Shown one piece after another: positions 1 through 8,092 of a stretch of DNA of 64,000 nt. Source of the DNA: an uncultured Blautia sp. (GTDB lineage Bacteria > Bacillota > Clostridia > Lachnospirales > Lachnospiraceae); assembly GCA_937900135.1 (NCBI GenBank), contig CALCDJ010000045.1, forward strand, positions 9,589 through 73,588, read 5' to 3'. Under the pieces are notes generated by a model. It was not told the DNA's origin. It saw only the letters and a list, made by a program, of their open reading frames with translations, and did not search any database. Position 1 is the first letter of the stretch; each line of letters starts with the position of its first letter. A program made the position numbers and the translations under genes.

Positions 1-920
1 TTGCCACTGGAGGAATTGATGCCGTTCTTTCCGAATTTAACTGTACCTTACCTGGAATCGAACCAATTTGTGAGGAATTGAAGATCAAACAGATCTGTCT
101 GGATGATGTGGCAAAGAAAGCCAATGCAAAACTCATGCCTTTCGAGTTTGAAAAAAGAGAAGAGCAAAGCATGGCCATCATTGATGAAATCGTAGAAGCA
201 TACAAAGAGAGAAGAGGCAATGTGCCTATGAATCTCTTTCCGGAACATGGAAATGACGATACTTTAACAGGTGTCAGTGAAGTATCCCTCAAGAAATTCC
301 TGGGAGATACCTGGAAACCGCTGATCGACCTGATCGTTTCCGGAGATATCAAGGGAATTGCAGGTGTGGTTGGATGTTCCAACTTAACAGCAGGGGGACA
401 TGATGTTCTGTCAGTGGAACTGACGAAAGAACTCATTGCCAAAGACATTCTGGTACTGACTGCAGGATGTTCTTCCGGTGGTCTGGAAAATTGCGGACTG
501 ATGGAGCCGTCTGCTACAAAACTGGCAGGTCCGAAGCTTCGCGCTGTCTGTGAAAAACTGGGAATCCCGCCTGTATTAAACTTCGGTCCATGTCTGGCCA
601 TTGGACGATTGGAAATCGTGGCTACAGAACTGGCAAAGGAAATCGGAGTCGATCTTCCACAGCTTCCGCTGGTGCTTTCAGCAGCACAGTGGCTGGAGGA
701 GCAGGCGCTTGCAGACGGATGCTTTGGCCTGGCTCTGGGACTTCCGCTTCATTTAGGACTGCCGCCGTTTGTAACAGGAAGCAAGCTGGTGACCAAGGTT
801 CTGACAGAAGATATGAAACAGCTTACCGGCGGACAGGTGATCATCAATGGAGATGCGAAGGAAAGTGCTGATATCCTGGAAAAAATCATTATGGAAAAAC
901 GTACTGGCCTGAATATATAA
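1..920 (+). CDS. CooS-like carbon monoxide dehydrogenase / hybrid-cluster family protein, C-terminal part (5' end outside window)
   Basis: The gene enters the window already open; codons are in phase from base 3, so about 305 C-terminal residues are visible. The segments FNCTLPG, GVVGCSN, TAGCSSGG and NFGPC match the cysteine segments of the nickel-iron C-cluster in anaerobic CO dehydrogenases, and the tail (VTGSKLVTKVLTEDMKQL) also matches that family. However, where canonical enzymes have SEKA, carrying the catalytic lysine, this protein reads EEQA (glutamine codon at 702-704), and the usual CVDNSR is CLAIGR. This resembles the divergent CooS-V type, so CO oxidation is doubtful and a hybrid-cluster or hydroxylamine-reductase-like role is possible. 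A ferredoxin and a flavoprotein follow within 20 bases, suggesting a three-gene redox unit. The N-terminal cluster ligands cannot be inspected. Confidence 0.85.
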   Translation, partial: ATGGIDAVLSEFNCTLPGIEPICEELKIKQICLDDVAKKANAKLMPFEFEKREEQSMAIIDEIVEAYKERRGNVPMNLFPEHGNDDTLTGVSEVSLKKFLGDTWKPLIDLIVSGDIKGIAGVVGCSNLTAGGHDVLSVELTKELIAKDILVLTAGCSSGGLENCGLMEPSATKLAGPKLRAVCEKLGIPPVLNFGPCLAIGRLEIVATELAKEIGVDLPQLPLVLSAAQWLEEQALADGCFGLALGLPLHLGLPPFVTGSKLVTKVLTEDMKQLTGGQVIINGDAKESADILEKIIMEKRTGLNI

Positions 921-936
921 GAAGGAGGCTGCCCAT

Positions 937-1383
937 ATGAAAAGAATCATCATAGAAGCAGAGAAATGTGACGGATGCAAAAACTGCAGCCTTGCCTGTA
1001 TGCAGGCTCACAGAAAAGATGCAGGGGATATTTATACACTGGATCTCAACGATATCGAAAATGAAAGCCGGAATTTTATTTACAAGCAGCCGAATGGAAG
1101 CTATCGTCCGTTGTTCTGCCGTCATTGTGACGAGCCGGAATGTGTACTTTCCTGTATGAGTGGCGCGCTGACAAAAAACCCCGAAGATGGACACGTCTAC
1201 TATGACAAAGAAAAGTGCGGTTCCTGCTTTATGTGTGTAATGAACTGTCCTTACGGTGTGCTGAAACCAGACGACGCCACCAGAACCGTTGTGATCAAGT
1301 GTGATTTCTGCAAGGATCTGGGCGGAGAACCAAGCTGCGTAAAGGCCTGTCCCAAGCAGGCGATCCATGTGGAGGAGGTATAA
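937..1383 (+). CDS. CooF-like ferredoxin with four [4Fe-4S] sites
   Basis: A 148-residue iron-sulfur protein with sixteen cysteines in four groups: CDGCKNCSLAC near residue 11, CRHCDEPECVLSC, CGSCFMCVMNC and CDFC...SCVKAC. This is the CooF/HycB/DmsB-type arrangement, so it should carry electrons between the preceding CooS-like enzyme and a partner. It starts 16 bases after the CooS-like stop behind the ribosome site GAAGGAGG, and the flavoprotein begins 3 bases after its stop, so the three are probably co-transcribed. No signal peptide is visible, so it is cytoplasmic. Confidence 0.9.
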   Translation: MKRIIIEAEKCDGCKNCSLACMQAHRKDAGDIYTLDLNDIENESRNFIYKQPNGSYRPLFCRHCDEPECVLSCMSGALTKNPEDGHVYYDKEKCGSCFMCVMNCPYGVLKPDDATRTVVIKCDFCKDLGGEPSCVKACPKQAIHVEEV

Positions 1384-1386
1384 CAG

Positions 1387-2610
1387 ATGAAGTATGTAAT
1401 TATCGGAATCGGAGCCGCAGGAATGACAGCGGCCAGTACCCTTCGTCACATGGCGCCGGAAGATGAGATTGTCATGATCTCCGTGGATGAAAAGCCACAT
1501 TCCAGATGTATGCTGCACAAATATCTCAGCCATGAGAGAGATGAGGAAGGAATTAATTTCGTACCTGGAGATTTTTTTGAAAAAAATCATATTACACAGG
1601 TGGCGGGAGAACGTGTGGTAAAACTGGATACAGAGAACAAGCAGGCAGTCTGTGACAAAGGTACGGTCTGTTCTTACGACAAACTTTTGATCGCAACAGG
1701 AGCAGAAAGTTTTATCCCGCCAGTGGGCGCCCTTCGTACCGCGCCGAACGTGTTTGGTCTTCGTCATTTGAGCGATGCGAAAGCCATTGATGAGCGGGCG
1801 AAACATGCACAGAAGGTAGTGATTATTGGTTCTGGTCTGGTGGGACTGGATGCAGCCTATGGCCTTCTGGAACAGAAGAAGGAAATTGTGATTGTGGAAA
1901 TGGCGGAGAGAATCCTTCCCATTCAGTTGGACGAAACAGGGGCAGCCCAGTATCAGAAACTTTTTGAGAAAGCCGGATGTACCTTCCGCTTAGGAAGACG
2001 GGGCGCAGACACCATCTGTAATGAACATGGAGAAGTGACCGCGGTAGTTCTGGATAATGGGGAAGAACTTCCCTGCGATCTGGTGATCGTAGCAGCCGGT
2101 GTGAGAAGCGCGGTGGCAGGATTTGAGGACAGCGGCCTTGCCATTGACCGTGGTATTCTGGTCAACGATTTTCTGGAAACCAGTGTGAAGGACGTATATG
2201 CGGTGGGAGATGTGACCGGGCTTTCCGGAATCTGGCCCAATGCTCAGAAACAGGGAAAAATCGCAGCTTCTAATATGGTTCTTGGAAATCAGGTAAAGTA
2301 CGAGGATCGTTTTGCAGCCAAGAATACCATTAACTTCTTTGGTCTGGTATCCCTGTGTGTGGGAAAACTCAATCCGGAAGAAGGAGACGAGGTTCTTGTA
2401 AAAGAAGCAGCCACACAGTATCAGAGAGCGATTTTTACAGAGAATAAGCTGGTGGGATTTTTACAGCAGGGAGATATCTCCCATGACGGAATCTACCAGT
2501 ATCTGATCAAAAATCAGATTGATCTCAGCGATAAAAAAGACCGGATCTTCAGCCTGAGTTTTGGAGATTTCTACGGAGTAAAAGAAAACGGCGAATATCT
2601 CTGGAAATAA
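1387..2610 (+). CDS. NAD(P)/FAD-dependent oxidoreductase (ferredoxin or acceptor reductase type)
   Basis: A 407-residue pyridine nucleotide-disulfide oxidoreductase-class flavoprotein. Residues 1-20 contain the FAD-binding GIGAAG Rossmann motif, ATGA follows near residue 103, a second Rossmann motif GSGLVGLDAA binds NAD(P)H near residue 150, and YAVGDV closes the FAD site. No redox-active CxxxxC pair is seen, so it is not a disulfide reductase. Placed 3 bases after the CooF-like gene, it probably links the pyridine nucleotide pool to the CooS-like enzyme through that ferredoxin; the direction of electron flow cannot be read from sequence. Nitrite-reductase-type and NADH-oxidase-type relatives share this fold. 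Confidence 0.85.
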   Translation: MKYVIIGIGAAGMTAASTLRHMAPEDEIVMISVDEKPHSRCMLHKYLSHERDEEGINFVPGDFFEKNHITQVAGERVVKLDTENKQAVCDKGTVCSYDKLLIATGAESFIPPVGALRTAPNVFGLRHLSDAKAIDERAKHAQKVVIIGSGLVGLDAAYGLLEQKKEIVIVEMAERILPIQLDETGAAQYQKLFEKAGCTFRLGRRGADTICNEHGEVTAVVLDNGEELPCDLVIVAAGVRSAVAGFEDSGLAIDRGILVNDFLETSVKDVYAVGDVTGLSGIWPNAQKQGKIAASNMVLGNQVKYEDRFAAKNTINFFGLVSLCVGKLNPEEGDEVLVKEAATQYQRAIFTENKLVGFLQQGDISHDGIYQYLIKNQIDLSDKKDRIFSLSFGDFYGVKENGEYLWK

Positions 2611-2621
2611 AAATTTGAAAA

Positions 2622-2660
2622 CCATCACCAGGGAGGGAAACCTTCCGGTGATGGCTTTCT
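2622..2660. terminator. Bidirectional intrinsic terminator
   Basis: CCATCACC (2622-2629) pairs with GGTGATGG (2647-2654), followed by CTTTCTTT on the plus strand. It lies between the convergent flavoprotein gene and the minus-strand ABC permease and can serve both. Confidence 0.75.
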
Positions 2661-2680
2661 TTATGCATAAAACAGAAAAT

Positions 2681-3337
2681 TTAAAATTCTTTTTTCTTCA
2701 TAATGGAAATGCTGATCCTCATAGAAAGGAGAAACAGGAAAGCCACCAGCAGAATGGAAACTCCAAAAAGGACAACTCCATTTAAAGAGGAGATCCATTC
2801 TTCAAATAGCTGGGTATTGATCTTGAAAAATTCAGCAGCTTTTGTAGAAAGAAAAATGATAACGACAATAAAACCAACTGCTCCAAAGAGAGCCAGCCGT
2901 CCCTTTTCGCCTCCGTATTTTAGGAGAAAGGGAAGGGTCAGCGCCTGGATCAGCAGAGTGACGGAAAGAACAGCGGCTGCAGTGATCAGGATTTCCACAG
3001 GTTTCATGGAAACTGCTTTGAAGAAACTGCCGACACAGGTAAGGAGCAGCGCCAGAGCGCTGGAGCCAATACAGAGAAGAACCGAAAAAAGATACTTTTC
3101 TTTTACATACATGGTACGTGTAATGGGAAGGCTGAATAAAAAAGCATTTCCATTGTCAAATTCATCGTAACTGACGGTACTCAAGGTAAACATAGGAAAA
3201 ACAAAGGAGAGAAAGCCAAGGGAAAAACTGGAATCTTTTCCTAAAAAGGTCATGCCAATGGAAATGGCCAGCAGTGTCAGGAAAAACATTTTCTGCAATT
3301 TCATTAATTTCAAATCTTTGATCAATAAACCTTTCAT
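2681..3337 (-). CDS. ABC-2 type transporter permease
   Basis: A 218-residue integral membrane protein with about six hydrophobic spans, opening MKGLLIKDLKLMK as in ABC-2/YtrC-like permeases. Its ATG overlaps the stop of the ATPase gene by four bases (ATGA), so the two are translationally coupled. With the adjacent ATPase and GntR regulator it forms a YtrA-type exporter operon, often linked to cell-envelope or antibiotic stress. The substrate is unknown. Confidence 0.8.
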   Translation of the reverse strand: MKGLLIKDLKLMKLQKMFFLTLLAISIGMTFLGKDSSFSLGFLSFVFPMFTLSTVSYDEFDNGNAFLFSLPITRTMYVKEKYLFSVLLCIGSSALALLLTCVGSFFKAVSMKPVEILITAAAVLSVTLLIQALTLPFLLKYGGEKGRLALFGAVGFIVVIIFLSTKAAEFFKINTQLFEEWISSLNGVVLFGVSILLVAFLFLLSMRISISIMKKKEF

Positions 3338-4185
3338 AATCGTTCACCTCTTATCATCATTGTGATCACCGGGTCAATGCCGCCTTTTTCGATGGCGAGT
3401 TTCGGATAGTTTTCCAGATAAAACTGTTTCTGGTCTGTGAGACAGAGATATCCATAGGGTTCTTTTTTGATACGAAGAAGAAATTGTTTGTCCAGGGAAG
3501 GGTATTGTTCTTCTTCGATTTTAAGAAGTCCGTAATTGCTTAAAAGCAAGTCCGTATCTTCATGAAGGATGATGCTTCCTTCATGGATCATGTAAATCTC
3601 ATCACAAAGGCTCTCCAGATCGCTGGAAATATGGGAGCTGATGAGGATACTGCGAGTTTCGTCTTCATCCATGTATTCTCTCAGAAGTTCCAGGATCTCA
3701 TCCCGGGCCATCACATCCAATCCGGCTGTGGGTTCATCCAGGATCAGAAGGGAAGCCTGGTGGGAAATGGCGCAGAGTACCTTTAATTTGGCCTTCATTC
3801 CAGTGGAAAACTGTCGGATCTGTTTATCCATGGGAAGCTGGAATTGTTTTACTTTTTCCAGGAAAAAATCCTGGTCAAAGTGATGGTAAAGGCTGGAAAG
3901 CACAGGAAGGATATCCGAAATCCTAAGATAGCCGGAAAAACCGGAATCCGAAAGGACAACGCCAAGTTTCTCTTTCTCTTCTGGTGTAAATCTGTGTGGT
4001 TCCTTGCCAAGAAATGTGACAGACCCTCCGTCTGTATGGATCAGCCCAAGGATTGCTTTAAATGTGGTGCTTTTTCCTGCGCCGTTCTGTCCGATCAGGC
4101 CGGTAATAGTTCCCGGACGCACTTCCATGGAACAGTCCAGGGAAAAATGAGAATAATTTTTTTGTAAATGATGGATTTTAAGCAT
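3334..4185 (-). CDS. ABC transporter ATP-binding protein (BcrA/YtrB-like)
   Basis: A 283-residue nucleotide-binding subunit: Walker A GQNGAGKST at residues 32-40, signature FSTGMKAKLKV, Walker B LLILDEPTAGLD, and a C-terminal extension as in BcrA-type exporters. I chose the ATG at 4185, six bases behind GGAGGG, rather than the TTG at 4191, which nearly abuts that site. Two bases separate it from the upstream regulator's stop. It should power the permease encoded by the next gene. Confidence 0.88.
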   Translation of the reverse strand: MLKIHHLQKNYSHFSLDCSMEVRPGTITGLIGQNGAGKSTTFKAILGLIHTDGGSVTFLGKEPHRFTPEEKEKLGVVLSDSGFSGYLRISDILPVLSSLYHHFDQDFFLEKVKQFQLPMDKQIRQFSTGMKAKLKVLCAISHQASLLILDEPTAGLDVMARDEILELLREYMDEDETRSILISSHISSDLESLCDEIYMIHEGSIILHEDTDLLLSNYGLLKIEEEQYPSLDKQFLLRIKKEPYGYLCLTDQKQFYLENYPKLAIEKGGIDPVITMMIRGERL

Positions 4186-4187
4186 AG

Positions 4188-4559
4188 TCAACCCTCCAAA
4201 ATCAGTTCAAATAGGTTTTTCATATCTTCATCGCTGATGCCGTAGCGTCTGCCCTTTAAGATCGCCTGCTCCAGATCGGCTTCCAGTTCTTTTTTCTGTT
4301 CTTCCAGAAGAAGCTGGGGATTGATGGCGGTTACATAAGAACCTTTTCCGTGGACGGTTCTGGTGAAACCTTCTTCTTCTAAGGCGTCATAGGCTTTTTT
4401 GACAGTCAAGGCGCTGATCTTCAGCTCCTTGGACAAAGCGCGGACAGAAGGCAGAGCATCATTTTCTGTCAGGGTTCCATTACGGATCTGTGTTTTGATC
4501 TGATCTACAATCTGTTCATAAATGGGAACCATCAGAGATGTGTTGATAATGATGTTCAT
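4188..4559 (-). CDS. GntR-family transcriptional regulator, YtrA type
   Basis: A 123-residue protein with an N-terminal GntR winged helix (PIYEQIVDQIKTQIRNG, then LPSVRALSKELKISALTVKKAYDALEEEG) and only a short C-terminal helical tail, as in the YtrA subfamily. The start at 4559 is preceded by AGGAGG nine bases upstream; a longer in-frame reading would run into the promoter. It heads the ABC transporter operon and probably represses it through the palindromes overlapping the promoter at 4585-4634. The inducer is unknown. Confidence 0.88.
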   Translation of the reverse strand: MNIIINTSLMVPIYEQIVDQIKTQIRNGTLTENDALPSVRALSKELKISALTVKKAYDALEEEGFTRTVHGKGSYVTAINPQLLLEEQKKELEADLEQAILKGRRYGISDEDMKNLFELILEG

Positions 4560-4584
4560 GATTTCTTTCCTCCTTGTTGATAAC

Positions 4585-4634
4585 AGTATATAACAGTCAA
4601 TAACTGTTGTCAAGTGTTGTATGCTGTTATATAC
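4585..4634 (-). promoter_or_regulatory. Promoter and candidate operator of the GntR-ABC operon
   Basis: On the minus strand TTGACA (4613-4608) and TATACT (4590-4585) are separated by exactly 17 bases. Inside and around them lie AACAGT-N5-ACTGTT (4592-4608) and a wider inverted pair GTATATAACAG (4586-4596) / CTGTTATATAC (4624-4634). Palindromes overlapping both core elements suit autorepression by the GntR protein. Confidence 0.75.
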
Positions 4635-4675
4635 AAGAGGGGTTCAAGACGAACGCCAGTTACGTAAAAACTTCA

Positions 4676-4704
4676 TTGGAAAACAGAAGGAGAACAGGTA
4701 TAAT
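4676..4704 (+). promoter_or_regulatory. Promoter of the HAD phosphatase gene
   Basis: TTGGAA (4676-4681), 17-base spacer, TATAAT (4699-4704), with the start codon at 4748, giving a leader of about 37 bases. Confidence 0.65.
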
Positions 4705-4747
4705 AGGAGAAAGTACAGGTTTTGTCAGAAGAAGAGAGGGGAATACT

Positions 4748-5572
4748 ATGAAGATACAGTTAATCGCCAGTGATCTGGATGGAACACTGCTCACAGATAA
4801 AAAAGAATTCACAAAACGGATCAGAGAAGTCCTTACAAAAGCCATTGCCAGAGGGGTTCATTTTGTTCCCTGTACAGGAAGATCTTATGTGGCCATTCCG
4901 GAAGAGATCAAAACCTTTCCGGGAGTGGAATATGTGATCTGTACCAACGGAGGCGTGATCTATTCTGTTTCCCAAAACAGACGGATCTATCAGCGTCTTC
5001 TGGAACCCTCCTCGGTGGAAGCAGCCCTTGCCATTCCAAGGTCAGAAGAGATGGTCATGGAGGCTTTTATCGACGGGGTTCCCTATTCAGAAGCCAGATA
5101 TGTGGAAAATCCAGGGGCATTCGGTGCAGACGAAGCCAGGATCAGTTACGTGAAAAAGACCAGGCAGGGCATAGAAGATATGGAAGCGTTTATTCGGGAA
5201 AATAAAAACAGGCTGGATGGTATGCTGTTTCTTTCCATGAAACCGGAGGTTCGTCAGGCATTTCGGAAAGAATTGGAGGAAAGGGTTCCGGACATCTACA
5301 TTACGTCCTCCTATCCCCACCTTCTCGAAGTAGGACACAAAGACGGAGGAAAAGGAAAAACCCTGGAATATCTGCTGAACCATCTTCAGATCAACCGGGA
5401 GAACGCTATGGCCTTTGGGGATGGAGACAATGACTGGGAGATGCTTTCGGCAGTTGACTATGGCATTGCCATGAAAAACGGGACAGATCGTTGTAAAGAG
5501 GCAGCCTTTTATGTGACGGAAACCAATGAAAACGAAGGTGTGGCAAAAGCGATAGAGTACTTTATGGGATGA
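4748..5572 (+). CDS. Cof-type HAD-superfamily phosphatase
   Basis: A 274-residue HAD-IIB hydrolase. Motif I is DLDGTLL near residue 8 (nucleophile and acid aspartates), a C2-type cap occupies the middle, and the last motif is GDGDNDWEML, with the lysine motif in GGKGKTLEYLL before it. Such enzymes dephosphorylate sugar phosphates, flavin or cofactor phosphates; the substrate cannot be assigned. The ATG at 4748 follows GAGGGG and begins the usual MKIQLIASDLDG; an in-frame upstream extension would overlap the promoter. Confidence 0.88.
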   Translation: MKIQLIASDLDGTLLTDKKEFTKRIREVLTKAIARGVHFVPCTGRSYVAIPEEIKTFPGVEYVICTNGGVIYSVSQNRRIYQRLLEPSSVEAALAIPRSEEMVMEAFIDGVPYSEARYVENPGAFGADEARISYVKKTRQGIEDMEAFIRENKNRLDGMLFLSMKPEVRQAFRKELEERVPDIYITSSYPHLLEVGHKDGGKGKTLEYLLNHLQINRENAMAFGDGDNDWEMLSAVDYGIAMKNGTDRCKEAAFYVTETNENEGVAKAIEYFMG

Positions 5573-5589
5573 TAAAAAGGAGAAGAGGC

Positions 5590-6267
5590 ATGTTAGAGAC
5601 AAAGGTGTTACTGGTGGAGGACGATCCTGCCATTGTGGAAAATCTCACGGCGTACCTGGGCGAAGAAGGATTTCTGGTTAAAGTATCTGCAGGACAGAAA
5701 GAGGCTTTGGAATTGCTGGAGGAGGAACGGTTTGATCTGGTTCTTCTGGACGTTACCCTTGCACAAGGAAACGGATACAGTACCTGTACGGCAATCAAGG
5801 CAAAGTATGAGCTCCCTGTCATTTTTCTGACCGCTCTTGGGGATGAGTTTTCTGTGGTGACCGGACTGGATATGGGAGCAGATGATTATATCAGTAAGCC
5901 CTTTCGGCCAAGGGAGCTGGTATCCCGTATGCGCTCGGTGCTGCGCCGTACAGGAAGAAAAGGAGAGATCACAGAGATTGGGGAGCTGCGGATCGATCTG
6001 CTCAAGGGTGTGGTGACAAGAAAGGGCGAAGAAGTTTTTTTGTCCGCTCTGGAGTATCGGTTGTTCCTTGTATTTTTGAATCACAGAGGATGCATTCTTA
6101 CAAGAACACAGCTTCTGGAAGAAATCTGGGATATTGCAGGGGAGTATGTCAATGACAATACCCTGACCGTATATATCAAAAGGCTTCGGGATAAGATTGA
6201 GACAGATCCTCAGAAACCGGAAATCATAAAAACGGTTCGTGGAATGGGGTATAAGATGGAGGCATAA
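5590..6267 (+). CDS. OmpR-family response regulator
   Basis: A 225-residue two-domain regulator. The receiver has acidic residues D11-D12, phosphoacceptor D54 in LVLLDVTL, T81 and K103 in SKPF; the C-terminal half is an OmpR/PhoB winged helix ending TVRGMGYKMEA. The ATG at 5590 is seven bases behind AAGGAG. It pairs with the kinase two bases downstream, and the following ABC transporter suggests a Bce-like peptide-sensing or envelope-stress module, though that role is inferred from context. Confidence 0.92.
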   Translation: MLETKVLLVEDDPAIVENLTAYLGEEGFLVKVSAGQKEALELLEEERFDLVLLDVTLAQGNGYSTCTAIKAKYELPVIFLTALGDEFSVVTGLDMGADDYISKPFRPRELVSRMRSVLRRTGRKGEITEIGELRIDLLKGVVTRKGEEVFLSALEYRLFLVFLNHRGCILTRTQLLEEIWDIAGEYVNDNTLTVYIKRLRDKIETDPQKPEIIKTVRGMGYKMEA

Positions 6268-6269
6268 GA

Positions 6270-7277
6270 GTGGAAATATTTCGGAACAAAAGTGTAAGGA
6301 GACAACTGCAGCTAAGTGGAGCGGTCCTTGGATTTAGCGTGGGAATCGGCTTTTTTCACAGTTGGATGACAGGGGTGGCAGCAGGAGTCCTGGGAATGAT
6401 TTATTGTGGAATCAGCGTCTTGTTTGCAAAAAAACGGTATGAGGAAATTCAGGAACTTTCCCAGCAGATGGATGAAATCCTCCATACAGGAACAGGATTT
6501 GAACTGCAGCATTTCAAAGAAGGAGATCTGGAGATCCTTCGGGATGAGATGCAGAAAATGATCCGCCGTCTGGATGAACAGACAGAACTTTTGCAAAAGG
6601 ATAAAACGGAATTGGCGGATGCACTGGCCGATATTTCCCATCAGATCCGTACTCCTCTGACGACACTGAATCTTCTGGTGGAACGGCTGAAAAGTACGTC
6701 CCTGGAAAACGGGGAACGCAGACAGCTTCTCAGAGAGGCCCAGCAGATGCTGAACCGGATTCAGTGGCTGGTGACCTCTCTCCTTCGCCTGTCCAAGCTG
6801 GATGCAGGTGCCATTTCCATGAAGAAGGAAAACGTCTGCCTGGATTCCTTTTTTCAGGAAGCGATGCTTCCCTTTGCCGTATCCATGGATGTTCATGGAC
6901 AAAGGTGTGAGATGGCAGGCGAAAAAGGAGTTTCGATTCAGGCAGACTACCAATGGACTATGGAAGCCATCGGAAATGTGATCAAAAACTCGCTGGAATA
7001 TACGCCGGAAGGGGGAATTCTTCAGATCCGTTGGAAGGAGAATCCGTTATACACAGAGATTGCCATTACAGATTCCGGAAAAGGAATCCCCCAAGAAGAT
7101 CTGCCCCATTTGTTTGAACGGTTTTATCGGGGAAAGAATGCTGGAAATCAGAGTTTCGGGATCGGACTTGCACTTTCCAGAGCAATCTTATCGAAGGAAA
7201 ATGCTGTGATCCATGGGGAGAATACAAAAGATTCCGGCGCCAGATTTCTGATTCGATTCTATAAAACGACGGTCTGA
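6270..7277 (+). CDS. Sensor histidine kinase
   Basis: A 335-residue kinase beginning with GTG, seven bases behind GGAGG. Two adjacent transmembrane segments (about 15-32 and 33-53) leave almost no extracellular loop, as in intramembrane-sensing kinases. The phosphoacceptor is H124 in DISHQIRTPL, N240 lies in the N-box, DSGKGIP (268-274) is the G1 box and FGIGLALS the G2 box. Lacking a sensor domain, it probably receives its signal from the FtsX-type transporter encoded downstream, as in Bce systems. Confidence 0.92.
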   Translation: MEIFRNKSVRRQLQLSGAVLGFSVGIGFFHSWMTGVAAGVLGMIYCGISVLFAKKRYEEIQELSQQMDEILHTGTGFELQHFKEGDLEILRDEMQKMIRRLDEQTELLQKDKTELADALADISHQIRTPLTTLNLLVERLKSTSLENGERRQLLREAQQMLNRIQWLVTSLLRLSKLDAGAISMKKENVCLDSFFQEAMLPFAVSMDVHGQRCEMAGEKGVSIQADYQWTMEAIGNVIKNSLEYTPEGGILQIRWKENPLYTEIAITDSGKGIPQEDLPHLFERFYRGKNAGNQSFGIGLALSRAILSKENAVIHGENTKDSGARFLIRFYKTTV

Positions 7278-7411
7278 TGGTGACAGAAATATCTGTGGGC
7301 AACAGGCGAAAGTGACAGATTTGTTATGAAAAAGTCACGGCAGAGTCATGGAAGGATTCTATCATTGTCTTAGAAAGAAACAAGAAAGACAAGAATAGAA
7401 AGGGAAAATAT

Positions 7412-8092
7412 ATGGATATTTTACGTGTGGAAAATCTGAAAAAAGTATATGGCAGCGGAGAGAACGCGGTGGCTGCCTTAGATGGGGTATCTTTTCAGGT
7501 GAAGCAGGGAGAATTCGTAGCCATTGTGGGTTCCTCCGGCTCTGGAAAATCAACCCTTCTGCATCTGATCGGCGGAGTGGATCGTCCCACCTCTGGTAAG
7601 GTGTTCGTAGGGGGGATGGATGTGTATGCACAGAAGGAAGAAGAGCTGGCAGTGTTTCGGAGAAGACAGGTGGGCCTGATCTATCAGTTCTATAACCTGA
7701 TTCCGGTTCTCAATGTCCGGGAAAATATGACGCTTCCTGTATTGATGGATGGAAGAAAGGTGAATGAAAAAAGGCTGGAAGAGCTGATGGAATTGCTGAA
7801 GCTGAAAAAAAGAGAAAAGCACCTTCCCAATCAGTTGTCAGGAGGGCAGCAGCAAAGGGTATCCATAGGAAGAGCCCTTCTGAACGCCCCGGCTCTGCTT
7901 TTGGCAGACGAGCCTACAGGAAATCTGGATTCTGAAAACAGTCGGGAGATCATGAATCTTCTTCGGTATTCCAACAAAACCTACCATCAGACAGTGATCG
8001 TGATTACCCATGACGAAAACATTGCGCTTCTTTCCGACCGGATTCTTGCGCTGGAAGATGGAAAGATCATCAGAGATGAGGTGATTCGATGA
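7412..8092 (+). CDS. ABC transporter ATP-binding protein (MacB/BceA-like)
   Basis: A 226-residue ATPase with Walker A GSSGSGKST (40-48), a Q-loop in LIYQFYNLIPVLNV, signature LSGGQQQR, Walker B LLLADEPTGNLDS and the H-loop VITHDE. This is the LolD/MacB/BceA subfamily that partners FtsX-type permeases. Its stop overlaps the permease start by four bases. It probably works with the two-component system just upstream in export, removal or sensing of membrane-active compounds; the substrate is not identifiable. Confidence 0.92.
   Translation: MDILRVENLKKVYGSGENAVAALDGVSFQVKQGEFVAIVGSSGSGKSTLLHLIGGVDRPTSGKVFVGGMDVYAQKEEELAVFRRRQVGLIYQFYNLIPVLNVRENMTLPVLMDGRKVNEKRLEELMELLKLKKREKHLPNQLSGGQQQRVSIGRALLNAPALLLADEPTGNLDSENSREIMNLLRYSNKTYHQTVIVITHDENIALLSDRILALEDGKIIRDEVIR

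Noticed and set aside
889..1806. Minus-strand open frame (305 codons) across the CooF/flavoprotein genes
   Set aside because: It overlaps two well-supported genes on the other strand and has no recognised domain.
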